This document shows positions 34,786 through 44,587 of a stretch of 46,661 nt of DNA, piece after piece; position 1 is the first letter of the stretch, and each line of letters opens with the position of its first letter. The notes under the pieces are model-generated. The model was not told where the DNA came from. It was given only the letters and a program-made list of their open reading frames with translations, and did not search any database. This stretch comes from Tenacibaculum sp. (lineage in GTDB: Bacteria; Bacteroidota; Bacteroidia; Flavobacteriales; Flavobacteriaceae). Where the stretch lies: assembly GCA_020631475.1 (NCBI GenBank), contig JAHDHE010000007.1, positions 1 through 46,661 on the forward strand, read 5' to 3'. Both the position numbers and the translations under genes were made by a program.

Positions 34786-36137
34786 TGAGTTTAAAAACGA
34801 TACATAACGTTTATTTTATAGGAATCGGAGGAATCGGAATGAGTGCTATTGCGCGTTATTTTTCTGTAAACGGAAAAAGGGTTGCAGGTTATGATAAAAC
34901 TTCAAGTCCGATAACAAAAAGTTTAAATGAAATAGGAATTGAAATTCATTTTGAAGATGCAGTTAAAAGCATTCCAATTTCTTTTTTAGATAAAGAAAAA
35001 ACACTGGTAGTTTATACTCCTGCAATACCGAGTGATCATCAAGAATTAAATTATTTTATAAATAATAAATTCTCAGTTTTAAAAAGAGCTGAAATTTTAG
35101 GAGAAATAACAAAAAACACATTTTGTTTAGGAGTTGCAGGAACTCATGGAAAAACAACAACTTCCTCAATTTTAGGGCATATAATGCAGCCAGAAAAAGC
35201 AACTTCTTTTTTAGGTGGAATTGCCGAAAATTATAACTCTAATTTAATTTTAGGAGAAGATAAAATATCGGTGGTTGAGGCAGACGAATTCGATCGTTCG
35301 TTTTTAAAATTATCTCCAAATATTGCTTGTGTCACCTCTATGGATGCTGATCATTTAGATATTTATGGCGAGAACGAGCAATTACAACAATCGTTTAGAG
35401 ATTTTGCAAATAAAGTTTCTGATACTTTAATTGTAGCGAAAGGATTGCCTTTAAAAGGTTTAACCTACGCTGTAAATGAAATTGCAGATTATAAAGCATA
35501 CAATGTAAGAATTAATGAAGGAAAGTATGTTTTTGATGTACAAACTCCAACATCAGAAATTAAAAATATAGAATTTCATTTACCAGGAAATCATAATATG
35601 ATGAATGCACTGGCTGCTTTAGCAATGGCAGATGTTTATGGAGTTTCTTTAGAGAGTATAAAAGAGCAATTAAAAACCTTTAGAGGTGTAAAACGCAGGT
35701 TTTCTTATAAAATTAAAACAGAAAATATTGTTTTAATTGATGATTATGCGCATCATCCAACAGAGATAAATGCAGTGGAGCATTCGGTAAGAGAAATGTA
35801 CCCAAACGATAAAGTTTTGGCAGTCTTCCAGCCACATTTATTTAGTAGGACAAAAGATTTTGCAGATGATTTTGCAGCAGCACTTTCTAAGTTTGATGAA
35901 GTACTACTTTTAGATATATATCCAGCAAGAGAATTACCAATAAAAGGTGTTACCTCTTCTTGGTTGTTGGATAAAATGGAATCTGAAAATAAAAAATTGA
36001 TTTCAAAAGAAAAATTAAGTAACGAAGTATTAAAATCAGAGTCTAAAATAGTGGTAATGTTAGGAGCTGGAGATATAGGTTTGTTAGTAGATGAAGTGAA
36101 AGATAGTTTGATGAAAAAATACAACATAAATGATTAA
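34785..36137 (+). CDS. murC: UDP-MurNAc:L-alanine ligase MurC
   Basis: 450 aa, GTG start sharing its G with the murG stop codon. GIGGIGMSAIA (about 13-23), the ATP loop GVAGTHGKTTTS (about 116-127), EADEFDRSFL, and DDYAHHPTEI are family motifs. It performs the first peptide addition to UDP-MurNAc. It overlaps ftsQ by 8 nt. Confidence 0.97.
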   Translation: MSLKTIHNVYFIGIGGIGMSAIARYFSVNGKRVAGYDKTSSPITKSLNEIGIEIHFEDAVKSIPISFLDKEKTLVVYTPAIPSDHQELNYFINNKFSVLKRAEILGEITKNTFCLGVAGTHGKTTTSSILGHIMQPEKATSFLGGIAENYNSNLILGEDKISVVEADEFDRSFLKLSPNIACVTSMDADHLDIYGENEQLQQSFRDFANKVSDTLIVAKGLPLKGLTYAVNEIADYKAYNVRINEGKYVFDVQTPTSEIKNIEFHLPGNHNMMNALAALAMADVYGVSLESIKEQLKTFRGVKRRFSYKIKTENIVLIDDYAHHPTEINAVEHSVREMYPNDKVLAVFQPHLFSRTKDFADDFAAALSKFDEVLLLDIYPARELPIKGVTSSWLLDKMESENKKLISKEKLSNEVLKSESKIVVMLGAGDIGLLVDEVKDSLMKKYNIND

Positions 36138-36873
36138 AAAAGCAGCAACATATTTGTCTTTTTTAGTACTGCTGGTATTTTTAGCAATAATGTATGGCTT
36201 TACATCTACTAGAAACGGTGTTAAAAAGGTAAAAAAAACTGTAGTAGAATTTAAGGCAGGCGACAATAACTTTTTGACACACAGTATGGTTGATAAATTG
36301 TTAATACAAAATCAAGAATTTGTTAAAAACCAACCAAAAAGAGTGTTAGATTTACACTTTTTAGAAACTAGTGTTTCTGCGAATCCGTATGTTGAAAAAG
36401 CAGACGTGTTTTTAACCATTGAAGGGGTGTTAAAAACTGTGATAAAGCAAAGAACACCGGTAGCTCGTATTGTTGATAAAAGTAATTCTTTTTATGTTGA
36501 TAAGTTTGGAGTTAAAATTCCATTATCATCAAATTTTTCAGCGAGAGTACCGTTAGTTTCAGGAGTGGGGAATTCTGAAGAGATCAAAGAATTAACAAGT
36601 TTAATAAAAGCAATTGAGAGTAATGATTTTCTTGTTAAAGAAATCATTGCAATCCAAAAAAATACTAAAAACGAATATATTTTTACCGTTCGTAGTGGCG
36701 ACTATAAAATAATTTTTGGTCAGTTTACTAACGTAGATATTAAGTTTAAAAAGTTAATAGCCTTTTACAATAAGGCACTAGCGGATAAAACTATAAATAA
36801 ATACAAGACAATAAATGTAAAATACCACAACCAAGTTGTGTGCACAAAACAAAATCAAGATGGAAAACAATAA
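36130..36873 (+). CDS. ftsQ: Cell division protein FtsQ/DivIB
   Basis: 247 aa. Short cytoplasmic tail, one membrane helix (about 8-25), a POTRA-like region (about 30-105) and a beta domain with PLVSGVG. Sequence conservation is low, but topology, length and position between murC and ftsA are decisive. It overlaps ftsA by 14 nt. Confidence 0.9.
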   Translation: MIKKAATYLSFLVLLVFLAIMYGFTSTRNGVKKVKKTVVEFKAGDNNFLTHSMVDKLLIQNQEFVKNQPKRVLDLHFLETSVSANPYVEKADVFLTIEGVLKTVIKQRTPVARIVDKSNSFYVDKFGVKIPLSSNFSARVPLVSGVGNSEEIKELTSLIKAIESNDFLVKEIIAIQKNTKNEYIFTVRSGDYKIIFGQFTNVDIKFKKLIAFYNKALADKTINKYKTINVKYHNQVVCTKQNQDGKQ

Positions 36874-38206
36874 AATCGCAGTTGGTTTAGATATTGGTAC
36901 AACCAAGATTGTTGCCATGATTGGGCGTAAAAACGAATACGGTAAAATAGAAGTTTTAGGTATTGGTAAAGCCAAAAGTTTAGGTGTAAAAAGAGGTGTG
37001 GTAAATAACATAACCCAAACAATACAATCAATACAACAAGCAGTAGATGAAGCTCAGAGTGTTTCAGGGCAAAAGATAGAAAATGTTGTTGTTGGTATTG
37101 CTGGTCAGCACATTCGTAGTTTACATCATAGCGATTATATAACACGAGAAAAGTCTGACGAAGTAATTGATGAACATGATATAGAAAATCTAGTAGGTCA
37201 AGTACATAAATTAGTAATGCTTCCTGGTGAAGAAATTATACATGTATTGCCTCAAGAATATAAAGTTGATAGTCAGCCAGAAATCAAAGAACCTATTGGA
37301 ATGTATGGTGGGCGCTTAGAAGCTAATTTTCATGTTGTTGTAGGGCAAGTGTCATCTATTAGAAATATTGGAAGATGTGTTAAGAGTGCTGGTTTAAATT
37401 TGTCTGATATAACATTAGAGCCTTTAGCATCAGCATCAGCAGTTCTTAGTCAAGAAGAAAAAGAAGCAGGAGTTGCTTTAATTGATATAGGTGGAGGAAC
37501 AACCGATTTAGCCATTTTTAAAGACGGAATAATTCGTCATACAGCGGTAATTCCTTTCGGAGGAAATGTAATTACAGAAGATATTAAAGAAGGTTGTTCG
37601 ATTATTGAAAAACAAGCAGAATTATTAAAAATAAAGTTTGGTAGCGCATGGCCAGGGGAGAATAAAGAAACAGAAATTGTTTCTATTCCAGGTTTAAGAG
37701 GAAGAGAGCCAAAAGAAATTACGCTTAAAAATTTATCAAAAATAATTCACGCAAGAGTTCAAGAAATTATTGAGCATGTGTACTTAGAAATTAAAAACTA
37801 CGGACACGAAACTCAAAAAGGAAAACTAATTGCAGGTATTGTTTTAACAGGAGGAGGTTCTCAGTTACAACACCTACGCCAATTAGTTGAATATATTACT
37901 GGTATGGATGCACGTATTGGGTATCCGAATGAGCATTTAGCTGGCGATTCTGATAGTGTTTTATCTAGCCCATCCTATGCAACAGCAGTTGGGTTGTTAA
38001 TGGAAGGATTAAAGAAGGAGATTGAAGTAGAGGAAGAAGTAGTAGAATCTCAACCAGAAGTAGTCATTCCTGTAAACGAAGTTTCTGAAGAAGAAACTTT
38101 AAAAGAAAAAGAATTAGAAAAAGATTATAAAGCGAAAGAAAAATCTAAATCAATTTTTGAAAAATTCACAGAGAAGTTCAAAGAGTTTTTAGATAACGCT
38201 GAATAA
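36860..38206 (+). CDS. ftsA: Cell division protein FtsA
   Basis: 448 aa from the ATG at 36860; an in-frame GTG at 36836 is less likely. Actin-like ATPase: GLDIGTTKIVAMIG (phosphate 1, about 10-23), ALIDIGGGTTDLAIF (phosphate 2), and VLTGGGSQL (adenosine). The C-terminus ends with an acidic linker and an amphipathic membrane-targeting helix (SIFEKFTEKFKEFL). It tethers FtsZ to the membrane; ftsZ follows after 88 nt. Confidence 0.97.
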   Translation: MENNKIAVGLDIGTTKIVAMIGRKNEYGKIEVLGIGKAKSLGVKRGVVNNITQTIQSIQQAVDEAQSVSGQKIENVVVGIAGQHIRSLHHSDYITREKSDEVIDEHDIENLVGQVHKLVMLPGEEIIHVLPQEYKVDSQPEIKEPIGMYGGRLEANFHVVVGQVSSIRNIGRCVKSAGLNLSDITLEPLASASAVLSQEEKEAGVALIDIGGGTTDLAIFKDGIIRHTAVIPFGGNVITEDIKEGCSIIEKQAELLKIKFGSAWPGENKETEIVSIPGLRGREPKEITLKNLSKIIHARVQEIIEHVYLEIKNYGHETQKGKLIAGIVLTGGGSQLQHLRQLVEYITGMDARIGYPNEHLAGDSDSVLSSPSYATAVGLLMEGLKKEIEVEEEVVESQPEVVIPVNEVSEEETLKEKELEKDYKAKEKSKSIFEKFTEKFKEFLDNAE

Positions 38207-38294
38207 AATTAAGTAAAGTATAATAATGCTCTTAACTCATCCCCTAGAGAAAAGAGTGTAAAGTGAATAAAAATTAATAAAAAGAAAAGTTATT

Positions 38295-40163
38295 ATGAGC
38301 GCAGAATTCAATAACATTTCATTCGACATGCCAAAAACACAATCGAATGCCATTAAAGTAATTGGTGTTGGTGGGGGAGGTAGCAATGCAGTAAACCACA
38401 TGTTTAACAAGCAAATTCACGGAGTAGATTTCGTAATTTGCAACACAGATGCACAAGCATTAGAGAATAGTCCAATACCTAATAAAATACAATTAGGAGC
38501 ACATTTAACTTCTGGGTTAGGTGCAGGGGCAAATCCTGATGTAGGTGCTCAAGCAGCAGCAGAAAGTATTCAAGAAATACAACAAATGTTAAGTACACAT
38601 ACTAAAATGGTATTTATTACTGCTGGTATGGGTGGTGGTACAGGTACTGGGGCTGCACCAATTATTGCAAAAATTGCGAAAGATATGGATATTCTTACGG
38701 TTGGTATCGTAACAATGCCATTTCAGTTCGAAGGTCGAATGCGTTCAAAACAAGCTCAAAATGGAGTTGATGAATTACGTAAAAATGTAGATTCATTAAT
38801 TGTAATCAATAATAATAAATTACGTGAAGTTTACGGTAATTTAGGTTTCAAAGCAGGTTTTTCTAAAGCAGATGAAGTTTTAGCTACTGCGGCTAAAGGA
38901 ATTGCGGAAGTAATAACACATCACTACAAACAAAACATCGATTTACATGATGCTAAAACGGTACTTTCTAATAGTGGTACAGCAATTATGGGATCTGCAA
39001 AAGAAACTGGGGCAAATCGTGCTAAAAACGCAATTGTAAAAGCATTAGATTCTCCGTTGTTAAACGATAATAAGATTACTGGTGCTAAGAATGTATTATT
39101 ATTAATTGTATCTGGGCAAAATGAGGTTACTTTAGATGAAATCGGTGAGATTAACGATTACATTCAAGATGAAGCTGGGTACGATGCCAATATTATTATG
39201 GGTATTGGTGAAGATGAAGCTTTAGAAGATGGAATCGCAGTAACTATTGTAGCTACTGGTTTTGCAGTAGAACAGCAGAGTAATATTACAAATACAGAGG
39301 TAAAGAAAATTGTTCACACGTTAGAAGATGAACAAAAAGCTACGTATAATTTTTCAGAGCCAAAAATACAGTCTGCACCAAGTATAAATCAACCTTTAAC
39401 AAGTAAACCAGAAGCAAAAGTTGTTCATGTTTTAGAGGAAGAAGTTGAGGAACCAAAGTTAGAGTTGATCCCTACAACAGAAACTATTAAGAATATACAT
39501 GTAACTTACGATGAAATTGAAATAGAAACAATTTCTGAAGATGATTTTATTATTACAAATGTTATAGATCAACAACAAGAAATTCAAGAGGTAAAGCAAC
39601 AAGTAGTTCAACAAGATTTATTGTTCGATTTACCATTAAATTCTTATGAAGAGGTTAAACCAGCTTCAAAAATTGCAGAGACTACCCAAGAAATAAAAAA
39701 CATCGAAGTAGTTTCAGAAGAAATAAAACCTAGAACTCATCAAATAGAAAAGCGATATGTTCTTGATGATTTTGATGTACAGCCTACTATAGGTAAAAGC
39801 TCTACACCAATTATAAAAGATGAAGTAGAAGAAGCATTACAGTTTGAGGTAAAAAGTAAAACTCAAGATGAAATCAATAATATTGCGACTATTAGCGAAG
39901 AGATTTCACCTTTAAGTTTAACGGTTGCTGAATTAAAGCAAAGAGCGAAAGAAAGACGCGAAAAAATGAAAGGCTTTAATTATAAATTTAACGATCAGGT
40001 AAGTAAAAATATTGACGAAATTGAGCGTCAACCTGCTTATAAAAGATTGGGAGTTGATATAGATACTCGATCAGATATAAGCAAAACTGAAACGGCATTA
40101 AATAAAGATAATGATGATTTATTACGATCTAATAATTCGTTTTTACACGATAATGTAGATTAA
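38295..40163 (+). CDS. ftsZ: Cell division GTPase FtsZ, long C-terminal tail
   Basis: 622 aa. The tubulin-like core occupies about 1-330 with [13 protein letters not shown], the GTP signature [10 protein letters not shown] (113-122) and [10 protein letters not shown]. The remaining 290 residues form a long acidic, Gln/Glu-rich linker and a conserved-looking tail around [14 protein letters not shown], probably the peptide that binds FtsA. E. coli FtsZ is 383 aa; long tails are usual in Bacteroidota. A hairpin terminator follows, ending the dcw cluster. Confidence 0.97.
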   Translation: MSAEFNNISFDMPKTQSNAIKVIGVGGGGSNAVNHMFNKQIHGVDFVICNTDAQALENSPIPNKIQLGAHLTSGLGAGANPDVGAQAAAESIQEIQQMLSTHTKMVFITAGMGGGTGTGAAPIIAKIAKDMDILTVGIVTMPFQFEGRMRSKQAQNGVDELRKNVDSLIVINNNKLREVYGNLGFKAGFSKADEVLATAAKGIAEVITHHYKQNIDLHDAKTVLSNSGTAIMGSAKETGANRAKNAIVKALDSPLLNDNKITGAKNVLLLIVSGQNEVTLDEIGEINDYIQDEAGYDANIIMGIGEDEALEDGIAVTIVATGFAVEQQSNITNTEVKKIVHTLEDEQKATYNFSEPKIQSAPSINQPLTSKPEAKVVHVLEEEVEEPKLELIPTTETIKNIHVTYDEIEIETISEDDFIITNVIDQQQEIQEVKQQVVQQDLLFDLPLNSYEEVKPASKIAETTQEIKNIEVVSEEIKPRTHQIEKRYVLDDFDVQPTIGKSSTPIIKDEVEEALQFEVKSKTQDEINNIATISEEISPLSLTVAELKQRAKERREKMKGFNYKFNDQVSKNIDEIERQPAYKRLGVDIDTRSDISKTETALNKDNDDLLRSNNSFLHDNVD

Positions 40164-40185
40164 TTAAAAAATAACATATACTTTT

Positions 40186-40212
40186 AAATTCCCGATAACT
40201 CGGGAATTTTTT
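40186..40212 (+). terminator. Terminator after ftsZ
   Basis: AAATTCCCGA (40186-40195), loop TAAC, TCGGGAATTT (40200-40209) with T tract to 40212. It lies between ftsZ and yqeY. Confidence 0.85.
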
Positions 40213-40231
40213 AATTAAAACAATTACAACG

Positions 40232-40678
40232 ATGAGTGTGCAAAAACAAGTAATGGATAAAATGAAAGAAGCTATGAAGTCGAAAGATACAGTAGCTTTA
40301 ACAGCTTTAAGAGCATTAAAATCTGCCTTTATGCTTGCAAATACTGAAGCTGGTTCTGGTGAGTTATCAGAAGGAGATGAAATGAAAATTATTCAGAAGC
40401 AAGTTAAGCAACGTAAAGATAGTGCTGCTGTTTTTTCAGAGCAAGGAAGAAGTGATTTAGCAGAACCAGAATTAGCAGAAGCAGCAATTTTAGAGCAATT
40501 TTTACCAGAGGCTTTAAGTGAAGAGGAAATAGAGAAAGTGGTAAAAGAAACGATTACTAAAGTTGGAGCAGAAGGAATGAAAGATATGGGTAAATTAATG
40601 GGAATTGTATCTAAACAATTAGCAGGTCAAGCAGACGGTAAAACGATTTCGACACTAGTTCGTAAGAATTTAGCGTAA
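40232..40678 (+). CDS. yqeY: GatB/YqeY domain protein
   Basis: 148 aa, the stand-alone YqeY domain. The basic start MKEAMKSKDTVALTALRALKSA, KQVKQRKDSAAVFSEQGR, EQFLPEAL, and GMKDMGKLMGIVSKQ are typical. The domain occurs at the C-terminus of GatB, where it contacts tRNA; the stand-alone protein has no settled function. It sits between the ftsZ terminator and tRNA-Arg. Confidence 0.93.
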   Translation: MSVQKQVMDKMKEAMKSKDTVALTALRALKSAFMLANTEAGSGELSEGDEMKIIQKQVKQRKDSAAVFSEQGRSDLAEPELAEAAILEQFLPEALSEEEIEKVVKETITKVGAEGMKDMGKLMGIVSKQLAGQADGKTISTLVRKNLA

Positions 40679-40691
40679 ATATAAATATTTA

Positions 40692-40765
40692 GGCTGCGTA
40701 GTTCAACTGGATAGAATATCAGATTTCGGCTCTGAGGGTTGGGGGTTCGAGTCCCTTCGCGGTCA
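40692..40765 (+). tRNA. tRNA-Arg(TCG)
   Basis: 74 nt cloverleaf folded by hand: acceptor GGCTGCG/CGCGGTC (two G-U pairs), D stem GTTC/GAAT, anticodon stem TCAGA/TCTGA with loop TTTCGGC (anticodon TCG), variable GGGTT, T stem GGGGG/CCCTT with loop TTCGAGT, discriminator A. CCA is not encoded. The TCG anticodon reads CGA-family codons. Confidence 0.95.
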
Positions 40766-40770
40766 CAAAT

Positions 40771-40805
40771 AAGAGCAGTAAAACTAAATTTACTGCTCTT
40801 TTTTT
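40771..40805 (+). terminator. Terminator of tRNA-Arg
   Basis: A 12-bp stem AAGAGCAGTAAA (40771-40782) with TTTACTGCTCTT (40789-40800), then five Ts. Confidence 0.9.
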
Positions 40806-40872
40806 AAGGGAAAAGAAAAAGACGTTCTTCTTAATTTGGATTATTAAATATATATAATAAGTTTAACAGACA

Positions 40873-40890
40873 ATGTAACATATGTTACAT
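40873..40890. promoter_or_regulatory. 18-bp perfect palindrome, candidate Crp/Fnr-type site
   Basis: ATGTAACATATGTTACAT is a perfect palindrome with TGTAAC/GTTACA half sites, the geometry of Crp/Fnr-family operators. It lies 20 nt before the ATG of the M90 peptidase gene, and a Crp/Fnr regulator gene is the next gene downstream. Confidence 0.6.
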
Positions 40891-40909
40891 ATGTGAGAGT
40901 TTATAAAAA

Positions 40910-41725
40910 ATGAAACATATTTTTTTTGTTAAGTATTCTGCAATTTTATTAGGCCTTTTTGGGGCGGGTATCAACGTGATTGAATCTATTTATGTATATG
41001 TTTTTAATAAACCAATATTTGTACATTTATATTTAGTAAAGAAAAAACTACCAAAGAAAAAGAAAGAGTTTTTAATAGAAAACATATTATTTTATAATAA
41101 ACTGAGCGATAAGTATAAAAGCTATTTTGAACATAGATTAACTAAGTTTATTAGAACCTATGATTTTGTTGAAAGAGATGGCTTTGAATTAACACCAGAA
41201 GCTAAAGTGTTAATTGCGTCATCTTATGTGAAACTAACCTTTGGTATGCGTAAATATTTAACAACAACTTTTAATAAAATAGTAGTGTATCCTAATAGTT
41301 TTTATTCTATTATCACAAAACAATATCATAAGGGAGAATTTAATCCAGCATTTAAAATGATTGTATTCTCATGGGAAGATTTTTTACTTGGTGATGCTAT
41401 AAATAATGATAATTTAAATTTAGGAATTCATGAATTTACGCATGCTTTAACATTTCATGGAAGAAAATCTAAAGATGTAAGTGCAAGAATATTTTACAGC
41501 GTTTTTACAGAAATAACAAATTTCATAAACTCTAAAGAAAATTTTGAAGCAATAAAAGAATCAAATTATTTTAGAGAATACGCTCTAACTAATAAATTAG
41601 AGTTTGTAGCAGTAATTATGGAACATTTTTTTGAAACACCAGATGATCTTCAAAAAAAATTTCCGAAGCTGTATAAAAGAATTGAAGTTATGCTAAATTA
41701 TAAGTCGATTAAACTAAACTTTTAA
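40910..41725 (+). CDS. Zinc-dependent peptidase, M90/MtfA family
   Basis: 271 aa. A hydrophobic N-terminus (about 7-25) is followed by the soluble metallopeptidase domain with the zinc motif HEFTH (in GIHEFTHALTFHGR, about 176-180) and a distal Glu, probably in NKLEFVAVIMEHFF. E. coli MtfA is a cytosolic regulator of the glucose PTS via Mlc; this organism's substrate is unknown. An 18-bp palindrome sits in the promoter region, and the stop overlaps the convergent Crp/Fnr gene by 12 nt. Confidence 0.88.
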   Translation: MKHIFFVKYSAILLGLFGAGINVIESIYVYVFNKPIFVHLYLVKKKLPKKKKEFLIENILFYNKLSDKYKSYFEHRLTKFIRTYDFVERDGFELTPEAKVLIASSYVKLTFGMRKYLTTTFNKIVVYPNSFYSIITKQYHKGEFNPAFKMIVFSWEDFLLGDAINNDNLNLGIHEFTHALTFHGRKSKDVSARIFYSVFTEITNFINSKENFEAIKESNYFREYALTNKLEFVAVIMEHFFETPDDLQKKFPKLYKRIEVMLNYKSIKLNF

Positions 41726-42346
41726 AACTTTAATCTGATTTCGTTGCAGTTTTATTTCGCCTTTATTTTCTAACGCTTTTAATAACCTTGATACTACAAC
41801 TCTAGAGGTATGTAAATCATTAGCAATTTGCTGGTGCGTTGCAATTATTTCATCACTACCAGTAACCATTGCCTTATCTTTTAAATACTTAAGCAAACGT
41901 TCATCCATGTTTAAAAAAGCAATAGTATCAACAGCTTCAATAAATTCATTAAGACGAGAATGGTAACTTTGTAAAATAAACTCTTGCCAAGTTTTATATT
42001 TACTTAACCATTCCGACATTTTTTCTTTCGGAATCATTAATAACTCCACATCTGTTTCTGCAATAGCTTTAATTTTACTCTTTGTTAATCCGGTACAACA
42101 TGATAAAGTCATGGCGCAGGTATCTCCTCTTTCAATATAATAAAGCACTAATTCATCACCTTCTTTGTCTTCGCGTAAAATTTTAATTGCACCGTTAAGT
42201 AATAAAGGTATAGAGGTTATGTAACTGTTAACATCGATAATAGCAGTATTTGCTTTAAATGATTTATAAACAGCTATGTTAGCTATTTCTTGTAACAATT
42301 CATCTTCAAATAAATAACCGTAGTAGCTTTTTAAATCTTGTATCAA
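41714..42346 (-). CDS. Crp/Fnr family transcription regulator
   Basis: 210 aa. N-terminal cyclic-nucleotide-binding-like beta domain (about 1-120, NGAIKILREDKEGDELVLYY), dimer helix, and C-terminal winged helix with ATHQQIANDLHTSRVVVSRLL (recognition helix). A Cys pair in TLSCCTG (about 77-83) could sense redox or bind a ligand, but no classical four-Cys FNR cluster is seen. Possible target: the palindrome at 40873-40890. Confidence 0.92.
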   Translation of the reverse strand: MIQDLKSYYGYLFEDELLQEIANIAVYKSFKANTAIIDVNSYITSIPLLLNGAIKILREDKEGDELVLYYIERGDTCAMTLSCCTGLTKSKIKAIAETDVELLMIPKEKMSEWLSKYKTWQEFILQSYHSRLNEFIEAVDTIAFLNMDERLLKYLKDKAMVTGSDEIIATHQQIANDLHTSRVVVSRLLKALENKGEIKLQRNQIKVLKV

Positions 42347-42471
42347 TTTTTTAAAATTTTGAGAGTAGAAATTACAAAAAAATAAATTAAATAAGGGTGA
42401 TTTTAATCAGTTTTTCTACTGAATTTATTCCTGAAATTTGATTTAGAAAATAACGATAAATACAATATAAC

Positions 42472-42891
42472 ATGAAAAAAAGAACTCCAGTATCAGCAAT
42501 TATGACAAAAGATGTTATAACGCTAAGTAGTGTAGATGATTTAATGACAGCAGAAAAATTATTTAAAGAAAATAATATAAGACATATTCCTGTAGTTAGC
42601 GGAAAAGAGATTGTAGGAATGTTAAGTTACACAGATTTATTAAGAATAAGTTTTGCAGATGCAGTAGATGATAGCGAAACTGATGTAGATACAGTTGTGT
42701 ATAATATGTTTACTATAGATCAAGTAATGGCTAAAAACTTAGTAAAAGTAACTAAAGAAACTACTATAAAAGAAGTTGCTGAGATTTTAGCAAAGAAAGA
42801 ATTTCATGCTTTACCAGTAGTTGAGGGTAATGAGTTAGTGGGAATAGTTACCACAACCGATTTAATTAACTATTTGTTAGAACAGTTTTAG
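42472..42891 (+). CDS. CBS-domain pair protein
   Basis: 139 aa, two CBS domains back to back (about 6-60 and 82-137: IMTKDVITLSSVDD with HIPVVSGKEIVGMLSYTDLL, then VMAKNLVKVTKET with ALPVVEGNELVGIVTTTDLI). Such stand-alone pairs bind adenine nucleotides and regulate partners. The partner is not readable. It is divergent from the Crp/Fnr gene and ends at a hairpin shared with rpe. Confidence 0.93.
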   Translation: MKKRTPVSAIMTKDVITLSSVDDLMTAEKLFKENNIRHIPVVSGKEIVGMLSYTDLLRISFADAVDDSETDVDTVVYNMFTIDQVMAKNLVKVTKETTIKEVAEILAKKEFHALPVVEGNELVGIVTTTDLINYLLEQF

Positions 42892-42925
42892 AAAAAAAAA
42901 GAGGAGGCATTTGCCTCCTCTTTTT
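42892..42925. terminator. Bidirectional terminator between the CBS gene and rpe
   Basis: GAGGAGGC (42901-42908) pairs with GCCTCCTC (42913-42920) around loop ATTT, extended by an A run and a T run on the two sides. Confidence 0.9.
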
Positions 42926-43580
42926 AATTGATTAAATTTTTTAAATCTTCAATAGTTTCTGTAGGATTATCACTTTTAAAAACATAGCTACCTGCTACCA
43001 AAACATCAGCTCCAGCTTCAATTAACAGATTCGCATTTTTATCAGTTACACCACCATCAATTTCAATTAAAGTTGAAGAGTTTGTAAATTCAATTAAGTG
43101 CTTTAATTGACTTACTTTTTTATACGTATTTTCAATAAAAGATTGCCCTCCAAAACCAGGATTTACACTCATAATACATACCAAGTCTAAATCTTGAATA
43201 ATATCTTCTAAAACAGCAATTGGTGTATGCGGGTTTAAAGCGACTCCTGCTTTCATACCAGCTGCTTTAATAGCTTGAATTGTTCGATGTAAATGTGTAC
43301 AAGCTTCATAGTGTACAGTTAAAATATTAGCACCTAAATCTGCAAAAGTTTGAATATATCTATCAGGATCTACAATCATTAAATGTACGTCAATTGTTTT
43401 GTTTACATGTTTAGATATGGCTTTCAAAACAGGCATTCCGAAAGATATATTTGGAACAAAAACACCATCCATAATATCAATATGAAACCAATCAGCTTCA
43501 CTATTGTTTACCATTTCGATGTCTCTTTGTAAGTTAGCAAAATCTGCTGCTAAAATTGAAGGCGCAATTAAATTACTCAT
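42924..43580 (-). CDS. rpe: Ribulose-phosphate 3-epimerase
   Basis: 218 aa TIM barrel. IAPSILAADFANL (about 5-17, catalytic Asp12 region), HIDIMDGVFVPNISFG (about 33-48), DVHLMI, MSVNPGFGGQSF and EIDGGVTDKNA are family motifs with metal-binding His and Asp. It interconverts ribulose-5-P and xylulose-5-P in the pentose phosphate pathway. Minus-strand promoter element CAAAAGTA at 43610. Confidence 0.97.
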   Translation of the reverse strand: MSNLIAPSILAADFANLQRDIEMVNNSEADWFHIDIMDGVFVPNISFGMPVLKAISKHVNKTIDVHLMIVDPDRYIQTFADLGANILTVHYEACTHLHRTIQAIKAAGMKAGVALNPHTPIAVLEDIIQDLDLVCIMSVNPGFGGQSFIENTYKKVSQLKHLIEFTNSSTLIEIDGGVTDKNANLLIEAGADVLVAGSYVFKSDNPTETIEDLKNLIN

Positions 43581-43609
43581 TATTTTGTTGTTGTGTTGTT
43601 AAGTTGTTA

Positions 43610-43617
43610 CAAAAGTA
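43610..43617 (-). promoter_or_regulatory. -7 promoter element of rpe
   Basis: Plus strand CAAAAGTA reads TACTTTTG on the minus strand, 29 nt upstream of the rpe ATG. Confidence 0.55.
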
Positions 43618-43630
43618 GTTATATAAAAAT

Positions 43631-43663
43631 AAAAAACTCTCAAAATTAATTTGAGAGTTTTTT
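43631..43663 (-). terminator. Terminator after rpoD
   Basis: A perfect 14-bp stem (43631-43644 with 43650-43663; core ACTCTCAAA/TTTGAGAGT), loop ATTAA. It lies between rpoD and rpe on the minus strand. Confidence 0.85.
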
Positions 43664-43723
43664 ATTTTTAATACTCATTTTATAAATAAATATGAGTGAG
43701 ATGTCGGATAAAATCTGCGATTG

Positions 43724-44587
43724 CTATCCTAAATATGTCATTAAAATTTTACTTCTAGAAGTATGTTTTAATCTACGAATCGCTTTTTCTTTAATTTGAC
43801 GAACACGCTCACGAGTTAAATCGAAAGTTTCACCAATTTCTTCTAAAGTCATTGGTTGGTGTTCACCTAAACCAAAGTATAATTTTACAACATCAGCTTC
43901 ACGAGGAGTTAATGTTTCTAAAGCTCTGTTTATTTCAATACGTAAAGATTCGTGTAATAAAGTTCTATCAGGATTTGGTGATTCACCTGAGTTTAATACG
44001 TCATATAAGTTAGAATCTTCACCTTCAATTAAAGGAGCATCCATAGATACGTGACGACCAGAATTTTTCATTGATTCTTTTACGTCATTAACAGTCATGT
44101 CTAATTTCTTAGCAATTTCTTCAGGACTTGGAGGTCTTTCATTTTCTTGCTCTAAGAAAGCATACATTTTATTAATCTTGTTAATCGAACCAATTTTATT
44201 TAAAGGTAAACGAACGATACGAGATTGCTCTGCTAATGCTTGTAATATAGATTGACGAATCCACCATACAGCATAAGAGATAAATTTAAAACCACGAGTT
44301 TCATCAAAACGTTTAGCGGCTTTAATTAAACCTAAATTTCCTTCGTTAATTAAATCTGGTAATGTTAAACCTTGATTTTGGTATTGTTTAGCAACCGATA
44401 CCACAAAACGTAAGTTTGCTTTAGTTAATTTTTCTAAGGCTCTTTGGTCACCAGCTTTAATTCTTTGCGCCAATTCAACTTCTTCATCAGCAGTAATTAA
44501 ATCTACTTTTCCTATTTCCTGTAAATATTTATCTAAAGAGGCGGTTTCTCTATTAGTAACCTGTTTTGTAATCTTAAGTTGTCTCAT
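43724..44587 (-). CDS. rpoD: Primary sigma factor RpoD/SigA (short Bacteroidota form)
   Basis: 287 aa, lacking region 1.1 and the non-conserved insert. Region 1.2 [16 protein letters not shown], region 2 [36 protein letters not shown] (2.4), region 3 and region 4 [16 protein letters not shown] with [19 protein letters not shown] are intact. This sigma recognises the TTG / TAnnTTTG promoters seen throughout the window. It is monocistronic with its own terminator. Confidence 0.97.
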   Translation of the reverse strand: MRQLKITKQVTNRETASLDKYLQEIGKVDLITADEEVELAQRIKAGDQRALEKLTKANLRFVVSVAKQYQNQGLTLPDLINEGNLGLIKAAKRFDETRGFKFISYAVWWIRQSILQALAEQSRIVRLPLNKIGSINKINKMYAFLEQENERPPSPEEIAKKLDMTVNDVKESMKNSGRHVSMDAPLIEGEDSNLYDVLNSGESPNPDRTLLHESLRIEINRALETLTPREADVVKLYFGLGEHQPMTLEEIGETFDLTRERVRQIKEKAIRRLKHTSRSKILMTYLG

